Origin: Anabaena sp. UHCC 0187
GTDB lineage: Bacteria; Cyanobacteriota; Cyanobacteriia; Cyanobacteriales; Nostocaceae
Length of the DNA: 64,000 nt
Direction of reading: 5' to 3'
NCBI RefSeq assembly: GCF_009712035.1
Contig: NZ_VILB01000013.1
Coordinates: 121,307 to 185,306, forward strand
This document shows, piece after piece, positions 18,994-29,072 of this stretch. Both the position numbers and the translations under genes were made by a program. The notes beneath the pieces were generated by a model. The model was not told the DNA's origin. It ran no database searches and was given only the letters and a program-made list of their open reading frames with translations. The number at the start of each line of letters is the position of its first letter. Position 1 is the stretch's first letter.

Positions 18994-19217
18994 AGAAAGG
19001 AGTCAGGAGTCACCGAGTCAGAATGAAGAATGAAGAATGAAGAATGAAGAAGGAGGTAGGGGCGCAGGGCGTGCGCCCAGTCAGGAGAATGTTTCTTCTT
19101 TATCCTCTTCTTTCCTCTTTCTCCTCTTTTTTCCTCTTCTTTCTTCTTTATTCTCCTTCTTTCTCCTGACTCCTGACTCCTGACTCCTTCTACTAACAAC
19201 TAACAACTGACAAAATT
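18994..19217. repeat. Repeat-filled spacer between rpoC1 and rpoC2
   Basis: It contains GAATGAA units (about 19020-19050), a long pyrimidine tract (19090-19160), CTCCTGA units (about 19163-19188) and ACTAACA units (about 19190-19210). The last array ends eight bases before the rpoC2 ATG, leaving no recognisable RBS. An open frame on the minus strand here is only repeat. Confidence 0.8.
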
Positions 19218-22200
19218 ATGACTAAAGCAGTTTTTCGCAATCTGGTGGTGAACAAGGCTAAACTAAGAGACTTGATTTCTTGGTCTTTTACCCATTATGG
19301 TACGGCGCGGACGGCGGTAATGGCGGATAAACTCAAGGAGTTGGGTTTCCGCTATGCGACTAAGGCGGGGGTATCTATTAGTGTGGATGACTTGATGATT
19401 CCTCCTTCCAAGAAGGAATTGTTGGAGGCGGCGGAAACGGAAATTCTGGCCACAGAGGAACGTTACCAACGGGGGGAAATTACTGAAGTTGAACGTTTCC
19501 AAAAGGTAATTGACACTTGGAACAGTACCTCAGAGGCCTTGAAAGATGAAGTAGTTGTCCATTTCCAGAAGACAGATCCCCTCAACTCTGTGTACATGAT
19601 GGCTTTTTCGGGAGCGCGGGGGAATATTTCCCAGGTGCGGCAGTTGGTGGGGATGCGAGGACTGATGGCAGATCCCCAGGGGGAAATTATAGATTTACCA
19701 ATTAAAACCAATTTCCGCGAAGGATTGACGGTTACAGAATATATTATTTCTAGTTATGGAGCGCGGAAAGGGCTGGTGGATACGGCGCTGCGGACTGCGG
19801 ACTCTGGGTATTTGACCCGGCGGTTGGTGGATGTATCCCAGGATGTGATTGTCCGGGAGTTTGACTGTGGAACTACCAGGGGTTTGACCATTGGGGCCAT
19901 GGTGGAAGGCAGCAAAACCCTGATTAAACTAGCCACGCGGTTAATGGGCAGGGTGGTAGGTGAGGATGTGGTGCATCCGGAGACGGGAGAGATGATTGCA
20001 CCGAGGAATACACCCATTGATGATGATTTAGCGATCGCTATTCAAAAAGCCGGGGTGAAAAAGGTGACAGTCCGCAGTCCTTTGACCTGTGAAGCTGCCC
20101 GGTCTGTGTGTCAGCATTGCTATGGTTGGAGTTTAGCCCATGCCAAGATGGTGGATTTGGGGGAAGCGGTGGGGATTATTGCCGCCCAAAGTATTGGCGA
20201 ACCGGGAACCCAGTTGACCATGCGGACATTCCACACTGGAGGTGTATTCACGGGGGAAGTGGCGCAACAGGTGCGGTCTAAGGTGTCAGGAACAGTGAAG
20301 ATTCCTCGCAAGTTGCAAACCCGTCCCTATCGAACTCGTCATGGTGAGGACGCGCTGTATGTGGAAGCCAACGGGACATTGATGATTGAGGGCGATAAAA
20401 AGCAGGGAACGGGGGAAAGCCAGGAGATTGCTGTTACCCAGGGTTCAACTCTGTATATTCACAATGGTCAGCAGGTATTGGCGGAGCATTTGGTAGCAGA
20501 AGTAGCACTGGGAGGCAGAACTACCAGAACCAATACAGAAAAAGCCGTGAAGGATGTGGCTTCTGACTTGGCTGGTGAGGTGAAGTTTGCCGATGTGGTG
20601 GCAGAACAAAAAACCGACCGTCAGGGCAACACGACGGTGACAGCATCGCGGGGGGGTCTGATTTGGATTCTGTCGGGAGATGTTTATAATTTGCCACCTG
20701 GAGCGGAGTTGATTGTTAAAAATGGCGATGCCATCGCTACCAATGGAGTATTGGCTCAAACCAAGCTGACTACGGTTCATGGTGGTGTGGTACGGTTGCC
20801 AGAGGCGATTCCAGGGAAGGCCACCAGGGAAATTGAGATTATTACGGCTTCTGTGGTGCTAGACCAAGCGGCAATTACAGTGCAAAGTTCCCAAGGACGC
20901 AACAGCTACCTCATTACTACGACTAATAACCAAGAGTTTAACCTGCGGGCAACTCCGGGAACCAAGGTACAAAATGGTCAAGTGGTGGCAGAACTGATTG
21001 ATGACCATTACCGGACGACCACGGGGGGCTTGTTGAAGTTTGCCGAAGTGGAAGTGCAGAAGAAGGGTAAGGCCAAGTTGGGCTATGAGGTGGTAACTGG
21101 AGGAACTCTGCTATGGATTCCGGAGGAAACCCACGAAGTCAATAAGGATATTTCTCTGTTGCTGGTGGAAGATGGGCAGTATGTGGAAGCGGGTACGGAG
21201 GTAGTTAAGGATATTTTCTGCCAAACCGGTGGGGTAGTGGAAGTTACCCAAAAGAATGACATTTTACGGGAAGTAGTGATTAAACCCGGTGAACTGTTGA
21301 TGGTGGATGATCCGGAAACAGCGATTCCTACGGAGCGCTTGGCTATCGCCCATGATAATATTTTCCTGAAGCCAGGGGAAGAGTTGCAAGGGATGGTGGC
21401 GACGGAGTTGCGGTATATCCAGTATGTGGAAACTCCTGAAGGCCCGGCGTTGTTGAGCCGTCCCGTAGTCGAGTTTGCTGTGCCAACTAATCCAGATGTG
21501 CCGGCGACTACTTCTGTGAGTCAGCACACGGGGCGTTCGATTCAACTCCGGGCGGTGCAAAGGATTCCTTACAAGGATTCGGAACGGGTGAAGTCTGTGG
21601 AAGGGGTGGAACTGCTGCGGACACAGATTGTGTTGGAAATTGAGCAGGAGACAGACGGTGAGCATGGGGCTTCGCCTTTGGCGGCAGACATTGAACTGAT
21701 TACTGATCCTGACAATGAGGAAATTCAGCGGTTACAGTTGGTGATTTTGGAATCTTTGGTGGTGCGGCGCGATATTGCTGCTGATGCGACTCAAGGCAGT
21801 ACGGAAACTAACTTAGAAGTTACCGATGGTGACACAATTGCGCCGGGGGCTGTAGTTGCCCGCACCAAGATTCTCTGTAAGGAAGGGGGAATTGTCAGAG
21901 GTGTGCAGCAGGGTGCAGAAACGGTGCGCCGCTGTTTGGTGTTGCGACCCAATGATTTGGTAACGGTAGGGACAAATGTTGCGCCTAAGATTAAAGGGGC
22001 AGATTTGGTAGTGGAAGGTAGCGAAATTGCGCCGGGGGTATTTGCTGCTGAATCGGGGCAGGTGGTGGAAGTTGTCAGTGGTCAGTTGCCAGCGGTCAGT
22101 GGTCAAACAGCGGACAATGGACAACTAACTAAGGACAATTACTCTATTACTCTCCGGGTTGGTCGTCCGTATCGGGTCAGTCCGGGGGCGGTGTTGCAGG

Positions 22201-23333
22201 TAGAGGATGGGGATTTGGTGCAGCGGGGTGATAACCTGGTGTTGCTGGTGTTTGAACGGGCGAAAACTGGAGACATTATCCAAGGTCTGCCACGGATTGA
22301 GGAGTTGCTGGAGGCACGGAAGCCGAAGGAAGCTTGTATTTTGGCCCGTCGTCCTGGGGAAGTGAAGATTGTCTATGGTGATGGGGACGAGATAACATCT
22401 ATTACCCGTGAGGCATATTCTATTAAAATCGTGGAGGCCAATGGAACGGTAACAGATTATCCCCTTGGGCCTGGGCAAAATCTGATTGTTCCTGACGGGG
22501 CGCAGATTGTGGCGGGACAACCAATGACAGACGGACCATCTAACCCCCATGAAATCTTGGAAATATTCTTCAGTTTAGGCTCGGAGGATGGGGTTTATGC
22601 CTGTGCCAGCCATGCTTTACAGAAGGTACAAACTTTCTTGGTGAATGAGGTGCAGATGGTGTACCAATCTCAAGGGATTGAGATTTCTGACAAGCACATT
22701 GAGGTGATTGTGCGGCAGATGACGAATAAGGTACGAATTGACGATGGTGGCGACACTACTATGCTACCGGGCGAGTTGGTGGAACTACGGCAAGTGGAGC
22801 AGGTGAATGAGGCGATGTCTATTACTGGTGGAGCAAGGGCGGAATATACCCCCATGCTGCTGGGGATTACGAAGGCATCGTTGAATACAGACAGTTTCAT
22901 CTCTGCGGCATCGTTCCAAGAAACTACCAGGGTATTAACTGAAGCTGCCATTGAGGGTAAATCTGATTGGCTGCGAGGTTTGAAGGAAAACGTGATCATT
23001 GGGCGATTAATTCCAGCGGGAACTGGGTACAATACCTATGAAGAACCTGGGGTAATTGAGGATTACGTCACAGATATAGGCAGTGGTGTATTGGATGAGG
23101 TTGATGATCCTCTGGACATGGTATTAGATGACCGCACTGCAAAACTCTATAATCTGGATGCACCCGGAATGGGAGACGGCGGTTTTGGTAGCAAAATAGG
23201 AGAACGTCTGATTTTAGATGATGATGATGATGATCTCATTGCTGATGAAATTACTGATCTCGTTGTCGAAGATGATGAATTCGAGGAAGATGATGACGAA
23301 GAGGAAGATGATGATGATTTTGATGATGAATAA
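19218..23333 (+). CDS. rpoC2: DNA-directed RNA polymerase beta' subunit (C-terminal half)
   Basis: This 1,371-residue protein is the C-terminal piece of split beta'. The trigger-loop region is visible ([17 protein letters not shown]) after a zinc-ligand stretch ([14 protein letters not shown]). A large cyanobacterial insertion of many beta-barrel repeats spans about residues 345-980, and the conserved [24 protein letters not shown] and [21 protein letters not shown] follow. About residues 950-974 ([20 protein letters not shown]) look like a translated heptamer repeat. The tail is extremely acidic, with long Asp/Glu runs over the last 40 residues. It lacks an obvious RBS. Confidence 0.97.
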   Translation: MTKAVFRNLVVNKAKLRDLISWSFTHYGTARTAVMADKLKELGFRYATKAGVSISVDDLMIPPSKKELLEAAETEILATEERYQRGEITEVERFQKVIDTWNSTSEALKDEVVVHFQKTDPLNSVYMMAFSGARGNISQVRQLVGMRGLMADPQGEIIDLPIKTNFREGLTVTEYIISSYGARKGLVDTALRTADSGYLTRRLVDVSQDVIVREFDCGTTRGLTIGAMVEGSKTLIKLATRLMGRVVGEDVVHPETGEMIAPRNTPIDDDLAIAIQKAGVKKVTVRSPLTCEAARSVCQHCYGWSLAHAKMVDLGEAVGIIAAQSIGEPGTQLTMRTFHTGGVFTGEVAQQVRSKVSGTVKIPRKLQTRPYRTRHGEDALYVEANGTLMIEGDKKQGTGESQEIAVTQGSTLYIHNGQQVLAEHLVAEVALGGRTTRTNTEKAVKDVASDLAGEVKFADVVAEQKTDRQGNTTVTASRGGLIWILSGDVYNLPPGAELIVKNGDAIATNGVLAQTKLTTVHGGVVRLPEAIPGKATREIEIITASVVLDQAAITVQSSQGRNSYLITTTNNQEFNLRATPGTKVQNGQVVAELIDDHYRTTTGGLLKFAEVEVQKKGKAKLGYEVVTGGTLLWIPEETHEVNKDISLLLVEDGQYVEAGTEVVKDIFCQTGGVVEVTQKNDILREVVIKPGELLMVDDPETAIPTERLAIAHDNIFLKPGEELQGMVATELRYIQYVETPEGPALLSRPVVEFAVPTNPDVPATTSVSQHTGRSIQLRAVQRIPYKDSERVKSVEGVELLRTQIVLEIEQETDGEHGASPLAADIELITDPDNEEIQRLQLVILESLVVRRDIAADATQGSTETNLEVTDGDTIAPGAVVARTKILCKEGGIVRGVQQGAETVRRCLVLRPNDLVTVGTNVAPKIKGADLVVEGSEIAPGVFAAESGQVVEVVSGQLPAVSGQTADNGQLTKDNYSITLRVGRPYRVSPGAVLQVEDGDLVQRGDNLVLLVFERAKTGDIIQGLPRIEELLEARKPKEACILARRPGEVKIVYGDGDEITSITREAYSIKIVEANGTVTDYPLGPGQNLIVPDGAQIVAGQPMTDGPSNPHEILEIFFSLGSEDGVYACASHALQKVQTFLVNEVQMVYQSQGIEISDKHIEVIVRQMTNKVRIDDGGDTTMLPGELVELRQVEQVNEAMSITGGARAEYTPMLLGITKASLNTDSFISAASFQETTRVLTEAAIEGKSDWLRGLKENVIIGRLIPAGTGYNTYEEPGVIEDYVTDIGSGVLDEVDDPLDMVLDDRTAKLYNLDAPGMGDGGFGSKIGERLILDDDDDDLIADEITDLVVEDDEFEEDDDEEEDDDDFDDE
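22070..22139. repeat. Heptamer-like repeat inside rpoC2
   Basis: GTCAGTGGTCAGTTG, then GCGGTCAGTGGTCAAAC and GGACAATGGACAACTAAC match the GTCAGTGGTCAGTTGTTA repeat found between genes at 27615-27640. In frame they encode SGQ-x-x-x-VSGQ-type residues. Confidence 0.65.
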
Positions 23334-23351
23334 AATCTAATCATCAGGTAA

Positions 23352-23433
23352 TGGGGACTGGGGACTGGGGACTGGGGACTGGGGACTGGGGACTGGGGAC
23401 TGGGGACTGGGGACTGGGGACTGGGGACTGGGG
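23352..23433. repeat. STRR1-type heptamer array, 11.7 copies of TGGGGAC
   Basis: Eleven perfect consecutive TGGGGAC units are followed by TGGGG. This is the complement of the CCCCAGT repeat known from heterocystous cyanobacteria and the longest perfect array in the window. Confidence 0.95.
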
Positions 23434-23489
23434 TGGGGAATCAGAAGAAAAATATTCTCCCCTACACCCCTACTTCTTCTGTTCAATTC

Positions 23490-23888
23490 TTAAAAATCAC
23501 CAAGTTTGATCTTAATTCCTGAATCAAGGGAAGGTACTTTTAGATACTCAACTGGCTCATACAGTCGGCGATTTGAGTTATTTTCGTCTTGACATGATTG
23601 AAAGAAAGATTCTGGATTATTGATGTAATTGAGAGGATTTATTTTTTGACATTTGGCCATGACTCCGCTGTCGTTACCCAGGCTATCGTTTATGCTTAAA
23701 GGTGATTCAGTATTTAGTTTAAGCGTATGATTCCAATAGCTGTTAATTGTGACGGGTTGTGTAATTAGATTCGCTGCTTGATTCTGTTCAACTATGATGT
23801 TAGAAACTGGCTGTGGTTTAGCATTTGCACTCTTATGGTATAGAGATTCACATAAGAAAAAAGTCAGGATGATAAAAGGTAATTTCAT
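23490..23888 (-). CDS. Small predicted secreted protein, unknown function
   Basis: This 132-residue protein starts with a signal peptide (LPFIILTFFLCESLYH; likely cleavage after SANA, about residue 23). The mature part is polar and asparagine/serine-rich, with two cysteines (MAKCQKI and FQSCQDE) that could pair. I do not recognise a family. It converges on rpoC2 across a heptamer array. No clear RBS precedes the ATG at 23888. Confidence 0.5.
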   Translation of the reverse strand: MKLPFIILTFFLCESLYHKSANAKPQPVSNIIVEQNQAANLITQPVTINSYWNHTLKLNTESPLSINDSLGNDSGVMAKCQKINPLNYINNPESFFQSCQDENNSNRRLYEPVEYLKVPSLDSGIKIKLGDF

Positions 23889-24170
23889 GGTATACCAGTG
23901 AATAGGGTTGAAAGTTTTTTGGTTTCTGATTACAGTTCTATCTATAAAAATTTTCCATCCTCCTAATCCTCATTAATATATAACATTTCACTTGATGGTT
24001 AAAAGTTAGTAAAACTCCAAAGTTCTTAATTTTACTCTTTGACTATAATCTAATATACTAATTCTCAGTAAACATATAGGAATCATCTTTGATTTTGAAA
24101 ATATGGGTAAGATGAATATTGCCCACCCTAGGCTGCTATACTCAATTATCAATCACTATCTTTAACCACA
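23889..24170. other. Divergent intergenic region
   Basis: About 280 AT-rich bases separate the secreted protein gene and the 24171 gene. No gene, RNA or strong hairpin is apparent. Confidence 0.45.
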
Positions 24171-24494
24171 ATGTCTTTAAAAATAGTTGAAAGTTTTGAT
24201 GCCAGTTTTACCCTAGAACCTCAATGGCAAGAGTCTCTATTTATATTATTAAGGGGTGAGGTGTTTTTAAGCCAAGTTTGCCAAAATTTACAATGGCAGA
24301 AAGTTGAATTTACAGAACTACTATTTCAACCAGTTCCCTACAGTTTAATTACCCCTAAAGGAATGCCAGCAGAGTTTGAACAATATCACGAATCGGTGGA
24401 TTACGCCATTATCAATGTCCCACCAAATTTCATGTTTAATGCTAAAATATTTAAACCGAGTCGTCTGTGTGCAATTTACAAGAAACTTGGGTAA
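24171..24494 (+). CDS. Hypothetical protein (107 aa)
   Basis: I do not recognise this protein. It is soluble, with an acidic N-terminus (SLKIVESFDASFTLEPQWQE), one helix-like stretch (SLFILLRGEVFLSQVCQNL) and a C-terminal FKPSRLCAIYKKLG. It lacks signal and membrane segments. It precedes the GIY-YIG gene by 35 bases on the same strand, so the two are probably co-transcribed. Confidence 0.6.
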   Translation: MSLKIVESFDASFTLEPQWQESLFILLRGEVFLSQVCQNLQWQKVEFTELLFQPVPYSLITPKGMPAEFEQYHESVDYAIINVPPNFMFNAKIFKPSRLCAIYKKLG

Positions 24495-24529
24495 GTAATC
24501 ATTACTATCACTAAATCTTTAATTCATTT

Positions 24530-25096
24530 ATGACACCAGAAATAAGTTTACCAATCTTAGCTAGTCTGGAATACTATGCTTATATTGATGATTATGGTGA
24601 GGTAATAGCAGATTTTCAGGGGAAAATTGGAGTTTATGCTATTTTTAATCAAGATAAAATTATCCAATTTGTTGGCTATTCCCGTGATATTTATCTGAGT
24701 TTGAAACAACATTTAGTCCGTCAACCTCAAAATTGTTATTGGGTAAAAGTCCAAACTATAGACCGTCCTAACCGCACAATTTTAGAAAATATTGAAAATG
24801 CTTGGATTAATGAAAATCCTCATCCTCCTCTGACTAATGCTGATAGCCTGGGTGGCGTAGCCATGGATAAACAAAAGTGGATTAATGCCATTGATGTGAA
24901 AGGATTAATGACACCAGAAGAACAAAATAATTATCAGAACATAGCAATTGATGAATTTGCCAAAAGCAAAGTCTTGAAAAATGTGGCGCGACGCGTTGAA
25001 GAAGAAATTTTAGCTATTCTAGAAGCACGAGGCGTAAAAACACAAATCCGCTTTAACCCTAAATTAAAAGAAGCGGGATTATTAGATTTGAAGTGA
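24530..25096 (+). CDS. GIY-YIG nuclease family protein
   Basis: The 188-residue product has the two short strands of a GIY-YIG fold at about residues 33-60 (KIGVYAIFNQDKIIQFVGYSRD), with GVY in place of GIY and FVG in place of YIG. It also has a downstream glutamate-containing helix (ENIENAWINENPHPPLTN). The second half (TPEEQNNYQNIAIDEF... VARRVEEEILAILEARGV) is helical and looks like a cyanobacterial add-on. Family members cleave DNA in repair, restriction or homing. The substitutions leave nuclease activity uncertain. It lies 111 bases ahead of a Ser/Thr kinase gene. Confidence 0.7.
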   Translation: MTPEISLPILASLEYYAYIDDYGEVIADFQGKIGVYAIFNQDKIIQFVGYSRDIYLSLKQHLVRQPQNCYWVKVQTIDRPNRTILENIENAWINENPHPPLTNADSLGGVAMDKQKWINAIDVKGLMTPEEQNNYQNIAIDEFAKSKVLKNVARRVEEEILAILEARGVKTQIRFNPKLKEAGLLDLK

Positions 25097-25207
25097 ATGG
25101 GGTAAGAGTGACAAACTGTAATTTTTCTGATTAAGAATACTGACAATTGAGACATTAAGGCTGTACACTGTATAACAAAATATCCTTTCCCTGACTGGCG
25201 CTAATTT

Positions 25208-26671
25208 ATGCAAACTCTGCTAAATAATCGCTATCAAGTTATTCGTACACTAGCATCTGGTGGATTTGGCGAAACCTTCCTCGCCACAGATTCGTATATG
25301 CCATCTAAGCGGATGTGCGTGGTCAAACAGTTAAAACCAGTCCACAATAATCCCCAGATTTATCAGTTAGTACAAGATAGATTCCAACGGGAAGCAGCTA
25401 TTTTAGAAACACTTGGTGGTCATTGTAACCAAATTCCTGCTTTATATGCTTATTTCTGTTCTGAAGGACAATTTTACTTAGTACAAGAATGGATTGAAGG
25501 TGATACTTTAACAAAAAAGTTCCAAAAACAAGGATTATTTACAGAAACTGCGGTTCGAGAAATATTAATAAATATATTACCTATTCTGGATTATATTCAT
25601 TCAGAACATATCGTTCACCGCGATATTAAGCCGGATAATATTATTTTGCGTCATCATGATGGTAAACCTGTGCTGATTGATTTTGGTGCGGTGCGAGAAT
25701 CTATGGGAACGGTTTTGAATACCCAAGGGAATCTAACGAGTTCCATTGTTATTGGGACACCTGGATTTATGTCCAGTGAACAAGCAGCAGGTAGACCGAT
25801 TTATTCTAGTGATTTATATAGTTTAGGGTTAACAGCAATTTTTTTATTGACTGGGAAAAGACCACAAAAATTAGAGACGGATTCCCAAACAGGTGAGATA
25901 TTATGGCGACATTATACTAGTAATGTAGATCCAATTATAGCCAGAGTAATTGATAAAGCGATCGCCTATCATCCACGCGATCGCTATTCTACGGCCAAAG
26001 ATATGCTTATTGCCTTGGAAAGTCCAGAAAATTCTCTTTCTATCAGCCAAGTACCATCTATCGTTAATAACCTCATATCTACAGTACAACAATCAACTAT
26101 TTCTCACTCCAATAACAGTCAAACTCATACTCAACAGACTATTATTCTGGGTAGTTTAATTGCAGGTGGGTTAATTGGAGCATCGGTAATTATTAGTCAA
26201 TTATTAACACAATCTTTTCAATCTACAACAGAAACTGAGATGTCAAATTCTGCAATCAGAACGATACAAACACCAGCAGTTACTGATACTCCTGTGGTTG
26301 TATCAACTGGAGAACCACCGACAAATCCTGAATTCATCGCACCAAGTCTTACCCCACAAGTAACACCAGAAACTAATCCAACTGTCAATAATTATGCTTG
26401 GCTATCAGAAAGACCAGTAACAGATATAGATTTAATGAATAAAAATGGTTATGAATTAGATATTATGCGGAACACGATTTTTGCTATCTATGGTCGTCGT
26501 TTTGAAAATCCAGGTTTACAAGATTACTTTAATAAACAGTCTTGGTATATTCCCCAATATGCACCAGAGGAATTTCCCATAAATAAATTATTATCAAAGT
26601 TAGAAATAGATAATATTGCCTATATTGACAAATTTCAAAACCAGTATCAATTGAGATACTTTCAGAAATGA
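25208..26671 (+). CDS. Ser/Thr protein kinase with C-terminal YARHG domain
   Basis: The 487-residue protein has a complete Hanks-type kinase domain (about residues 8-275): Gly-loop LASGGFGETFLA, ATP-lysine in CVVKQLKP, catalytic VHRDIKPDN, metal site IDFGAVRE and substrate-site GTPGFMSSEQA. A membrane helix (IILGSLIAGGLIGASVII, about residues 314-331) follows. A periplasmic part ends in a YARHG domain (about residues 398-480, AWLSERPVTDIDL to FAIYGRRFEN), thought to bind cell-wall or surface ligands. It therefore looks like an outside-sensing receptor kinase. All catalytic residues are intact, unlike the kinase remnant at 47189. Confidence 0.9.
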   Translation: MQTLLNNRYQVIRTLASGGFGETFLATDSYMPSKRMCVVKQLKPVHNNPQIYQLVQDRFQREAAILETLGGHCNQIPALYAYFCSEGQFYLVQEWIEGDTLTKKFQKQGLFTETAVREILINILPILDYIHSEHIVHRDIKPDNIILRHHDGKPVLIDFGAVRESMGTVLNTQGNLTSSIVIGTPGFMSSEQAAGRPIYSSDLYSLGLTAIFLLTGKRPQKLETDSQTGEILWRHYTSNVDPIIARVIDKAIAYHPRDRYSTAKDMLIALESPENSLSISQVPSIVNNLISTVQQSTISHSNNSQTHTQQTIILGSLIAGGLIGASVIISQLLTQSFQSTTETEMSNSAIRTIQTPAVTDTPVVVSTGEPPTNPEFIAPSLTPQVTPETNPTVNNYAWLSERPVTDIDLMNKNGYELDIMRNTIFAIYGRRFENPGLQDYFNKQSWYIPQYAPEEFPINKLLSKLEIDNIAYIDKFQNQYQLRYFQK

Positions 26672-26683
26672 GTTTTCTATTAA

Positions 26684-26711
26684 TTAGTGGTGGGTATGAA
26701 TCCCCCACTAA
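26684..26711. terminator. Bidirectional terminator between converging genes
   Basis: TTAGTGG (26684-26690) pairs with CCACTAA (26705-26711), with an inner GGG/CCC pair and a short loop. A TTTATTTT tract follows, between the kinase gene and the convergent fructosamine kinase-like gene. Confidence 0.75.
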
Positions 26712-26737
26712 TTTATTTTGACTCCTTCTTCAATCTA

Positions 26738-27604
26738 TTAGTTTAAAATTTTCTCAATCATCCGATTAGCTTGAGAAGCATAACCACCACCAAATAAATT
26801 AAAATGATTCAAAACGTGATATAAATTATAAAGTGTTTTTCGTGTTTCATATCCTTTATCTAAAGGAAATACTTCTTCATAACCTTCATAAAAAGTTGGT
26901 GGAAAACCTCCAAATAATTCTGTCATTGCAATATCAACTTCTCTATCTCCAAAATAAGTTGCGGGATCAAATATTACTGGTTCACCTTCAACAGTACAAC
27001 CAGCATTTCCTCCCCATAAATCTCCATGAACTAAAGAGGGTTGAACTTGATAATTTGCTAATAATTTGGGAATAGTTGCTAATAACTGATCTTCTAACGG
27101 AAAACTACCACCGCGTTTTTTTGCTAACTTAAATTGATAACCTAGACGGTGTTGAGTATAAAATTCAATCCAAGACTTAGATAAGTTGTTGATTTGGGGT
27201 GTAGAACCGATGGTATTATTCACATCCCAGCCAAAACCTTGATTACTGGTAGTTTTGTGCATGGCTGCTAATTTACGCCCCATTTCTTGCCAAGATTTGT
27301 GATTACCAGTTGTCATTTCCAGCCATTCCAGAACTATATAGCTAGAATTTCCTGTAGTTCCCCAACATAGTGGTTTAGGAACGCGGATAGTTCCCGTGCT
27401 ATACATTTGCTGTAACCCCAGCATCTCTGCTGCAAACATTGACGCTTGAGAAGCTTGATTAAGTTTGACAAAGTAAGTCAGTTTACCATCACTGACAGCA
27501 TAACCTTGGTTAATACATCCACCACTGATAGATAAATGCTGCTGACTTACAAATTTTTCGTCAGTAATCTGAGTAATATGGGTATCAATTTCAGTCCAAA
27601 TCAT
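26738..27604 (-). CDS. Fructosamine/ketosamine-3-kinase family protein
   Basis: This 288-residue cytoplasmic kinase-like protein has the aminoglycoside-phosphotransferase-type catalytic HGDLWGGNAG and metal-binding IFDPATYFGDREVD, both typical of fructosamine-3-kinases. The N-terminal half includes YFVKLNQ, the likely ATP-binding lysine. Family members phosphorylate sugar adducts on lysines of glycated proteins so that they fall off. It lies 69 bases upstream of the M16 peptidase gene on the same strand, separated by short repeats. Confidence 0.88.
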   Translation of the reverse strand: MIWTEIDTHITQITDEKFVSQQHLSISGGCINQGYAVSDGKLTYFVKLNQASQASMFAAEMLGLQQMYSTGTIRVPKPLCWGTTGNSSYIVLEWLEMTTGNHKSWQEMGRKLAAMHKTTSNQGFGWDVNNTIGSTPQINNLSKSWIEFYTQHRLGYQFKLAKKRGGSFPLEDQLLATIPKLLANYQVQPSLVHGDLWGGNAGCTVEGEPVIFDPATYFGDREVDIAMTELFGGFPPTFYEGYEEVFPLDKGYETRKTLYNLYHVLNHFNLFGGGYASQANRMIEKILN

Positions 27605-27614
27605 AGTTTGTCAA

Positions 27615-27673
27615 TGGTTAGTGGTCAGTGGTCAGTTGTTAAGAATAGATTACCAATAACTAATGACTAATAA
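27615..27673. repeat. Heptamer-like repeats between two minus-strand genes
   Basis: GTTAGTGGTCAGTGGTCAGTTG and ACTAATGACTAATAACTAA units fill this 69-base gap up to the M16 stop codon. The GTCAGTGGTCAGT motif also appears inside rpoC2. Confidence 0.75.
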
Positions 27674-28951
27674 CTAAACAGGTTTAATGACAACGACAGC
27701 ATAAGCATCAGTCGAAAGATAGTTTTTTGCAGCTTGCATTAAATCAGTTGCTTCCTGTGCTTGAATATATTGGGGGTAATTAAAAGCTGGTTCTAAATCA
27801 CCAATTAATGACTGATAATAACCATACAACCCAGCGCGATCACTTGGTGTTTCATTCCCAAATATAAACCGATTAGCTACACGTTGTCGAACACGGGCAA
27901 TTTCTGATTCTTTGACTAATTCTGTTTGTAATCTGCGAAGATGTTGAACGATAACTTCTTCCACAACAGCTAAATTTTCGACATCACATTTAGCGGAAAT
28001 CGAAAAAATACCCTGCAATAAATTACTCATATTACTCACAGAAACTGAAGATACCAATCCTCGTTCTTCCCGTAAATCCTGCACTAGTCTAGATGTTCTG
28101 CCATGTCCTAAAATTCCGGCTAAAACATCAAGTGCATAAGTTTCATCCAATTCCATTAATCCAGGTACTCGCCACATTATCATTAATCTGGCTTGTTGGA
28201 GAGTTTCGTCAACAAATTCCCGGCGCACAACTTCTGTAAATGCAGGTTCAGGAATTGCTGCTATTGGTGTTAGTTTGTTGATTGTTTGTTGATGATTTTT
28301 ACTAAATTCTTCCGCAATAATTTCTACTAATTCTTCTACTGGTAAATTACCTACAGCTACGGCTGTAATTGATTGTGGTTGATACCAATGAGCATGAAAT
28401 TCTCGCATTTGTTGCGGTTTAACTTGAGAAATAACTGCTTCAGGTCCAAGGACAGCACGACGATAAGGTAAGGAATCAAAAGCGGTTTCCATAGCATGAC
28501 GATAAATCCGTCGGCGGGGGTTATCCTCAGAACGCCTAATTTCTTCCAAAACTACTAAACGTTCTCTCTCAAAAGCATCATCAGGAATACTAGGATTACA
28601 GACAACATCTATTTGTAAAGGTGCTAATTCTGCAAAATCTTTAGGGGCAGTTGTGGTATAATAGTGAGTATAATCTTGGCTAGTGGCAGCATTAGTTACA
28701 GCCCCGCGCTCTTCAATGCGGCGTTCAAATTCACCACTAATTAGTTTCTGTGTGCCTTTAAAAATCATGTGTTCTAAAAAGTGAGCCATGCCGTTAATAG
28801 CATCTGACTCCATTGCCGAACCAGTTTTTACCCATAAGTTGAGATTCACCGCGTCTATTGGCATTTGTTCGGCGATAATGGTTAAACCATTTGGTAAATG
28901 GTGCAGCGTGGGTGCGTTAAGACGCGGAAAATTTAGCAGAGTTGATGTCAT
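27674..28951 (-). CDS. M16 family zinc peptidase (processing-peptidase-like)
   Basis: The 425-residue protein has the inverted zinc motif HFLEH (His57-Glu60-His61) and the distal glutamate region VLEEIRRSEDNP (Glu136/137), the complete active site of an M16 peptidase. Substrates of cyanobacterial M16 enzymes include signal and transit-like peptides and small oligopeptides. Cyanobacteria often carry a second, inactive M16 partner next door; none is adjacent here. It is predicted to be soluble. Confidence 0.92.
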   Translation of the reverse strand: MTSTLLNFPRLNAPTLHHLPNGLTIIAEQMPIDAVNLNLWVKTGSAMESDAINGMAHFLEHMIFKGTQKLISGEFERRIEERGAVTNAATSQDYTHYYTTTAPKDFAELAPLQIDVVCNPSIPDDAFERERLVVLEEIRRSEDNPRRRIYRHAMETAFDSLPYRRAVLGPEAVISQVKPQQMREFHAHWYQPQSITAVAVGNLPVEELVEIIAEEFSKNHQQTINKLTPIAAIPEPAFTEVVRREFVDETLQQARLMIMWRVPGLMELDETYALDVLAGILGHGRTSRLVQDLREERGLVSSVSVSNMSNLLQGIFSISAKCDVENLAVVEEVIVQHLRRLQTELVKESEIARVRQRVANRFIFGNETPSDRAGLYGYYQSLIGDLEPAFNYPQYIQAQEATDLMQAAKNYLSTDAYAVVVIKPV

Positions 28952-29072
28952 TGCTTGTGGTGAGTGAAGAGCTTTGTTACTTCCTATATCTTACAACTTT
29001 CTTGATGGTGTAAACATTGTCAAGACTTTTGAAAGAAGTTAAGAATCTTATTGATTAGTTTTTTCCTTAGTC

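Noticed and set aside
19020..19199. 75-codon minus-strand frame between rpoC1 and rpoC2
   Set aside because: It is entirely low-complexity purine/pyrimidine repeat.
22125..22550. Minus-strand 141-codon frame opposite rpoC2, and similar frames opposite rpoB
   Set aside because: These are antisense shadows of highly conserved polymerase genes; none has its own motif or RBS.
23147..23344. Serine-rich minus-strand frame at the end of rpoC2
   Set aside because: It is only the reverse reading of the poly-Asp/Glu codon run (GATGAT).
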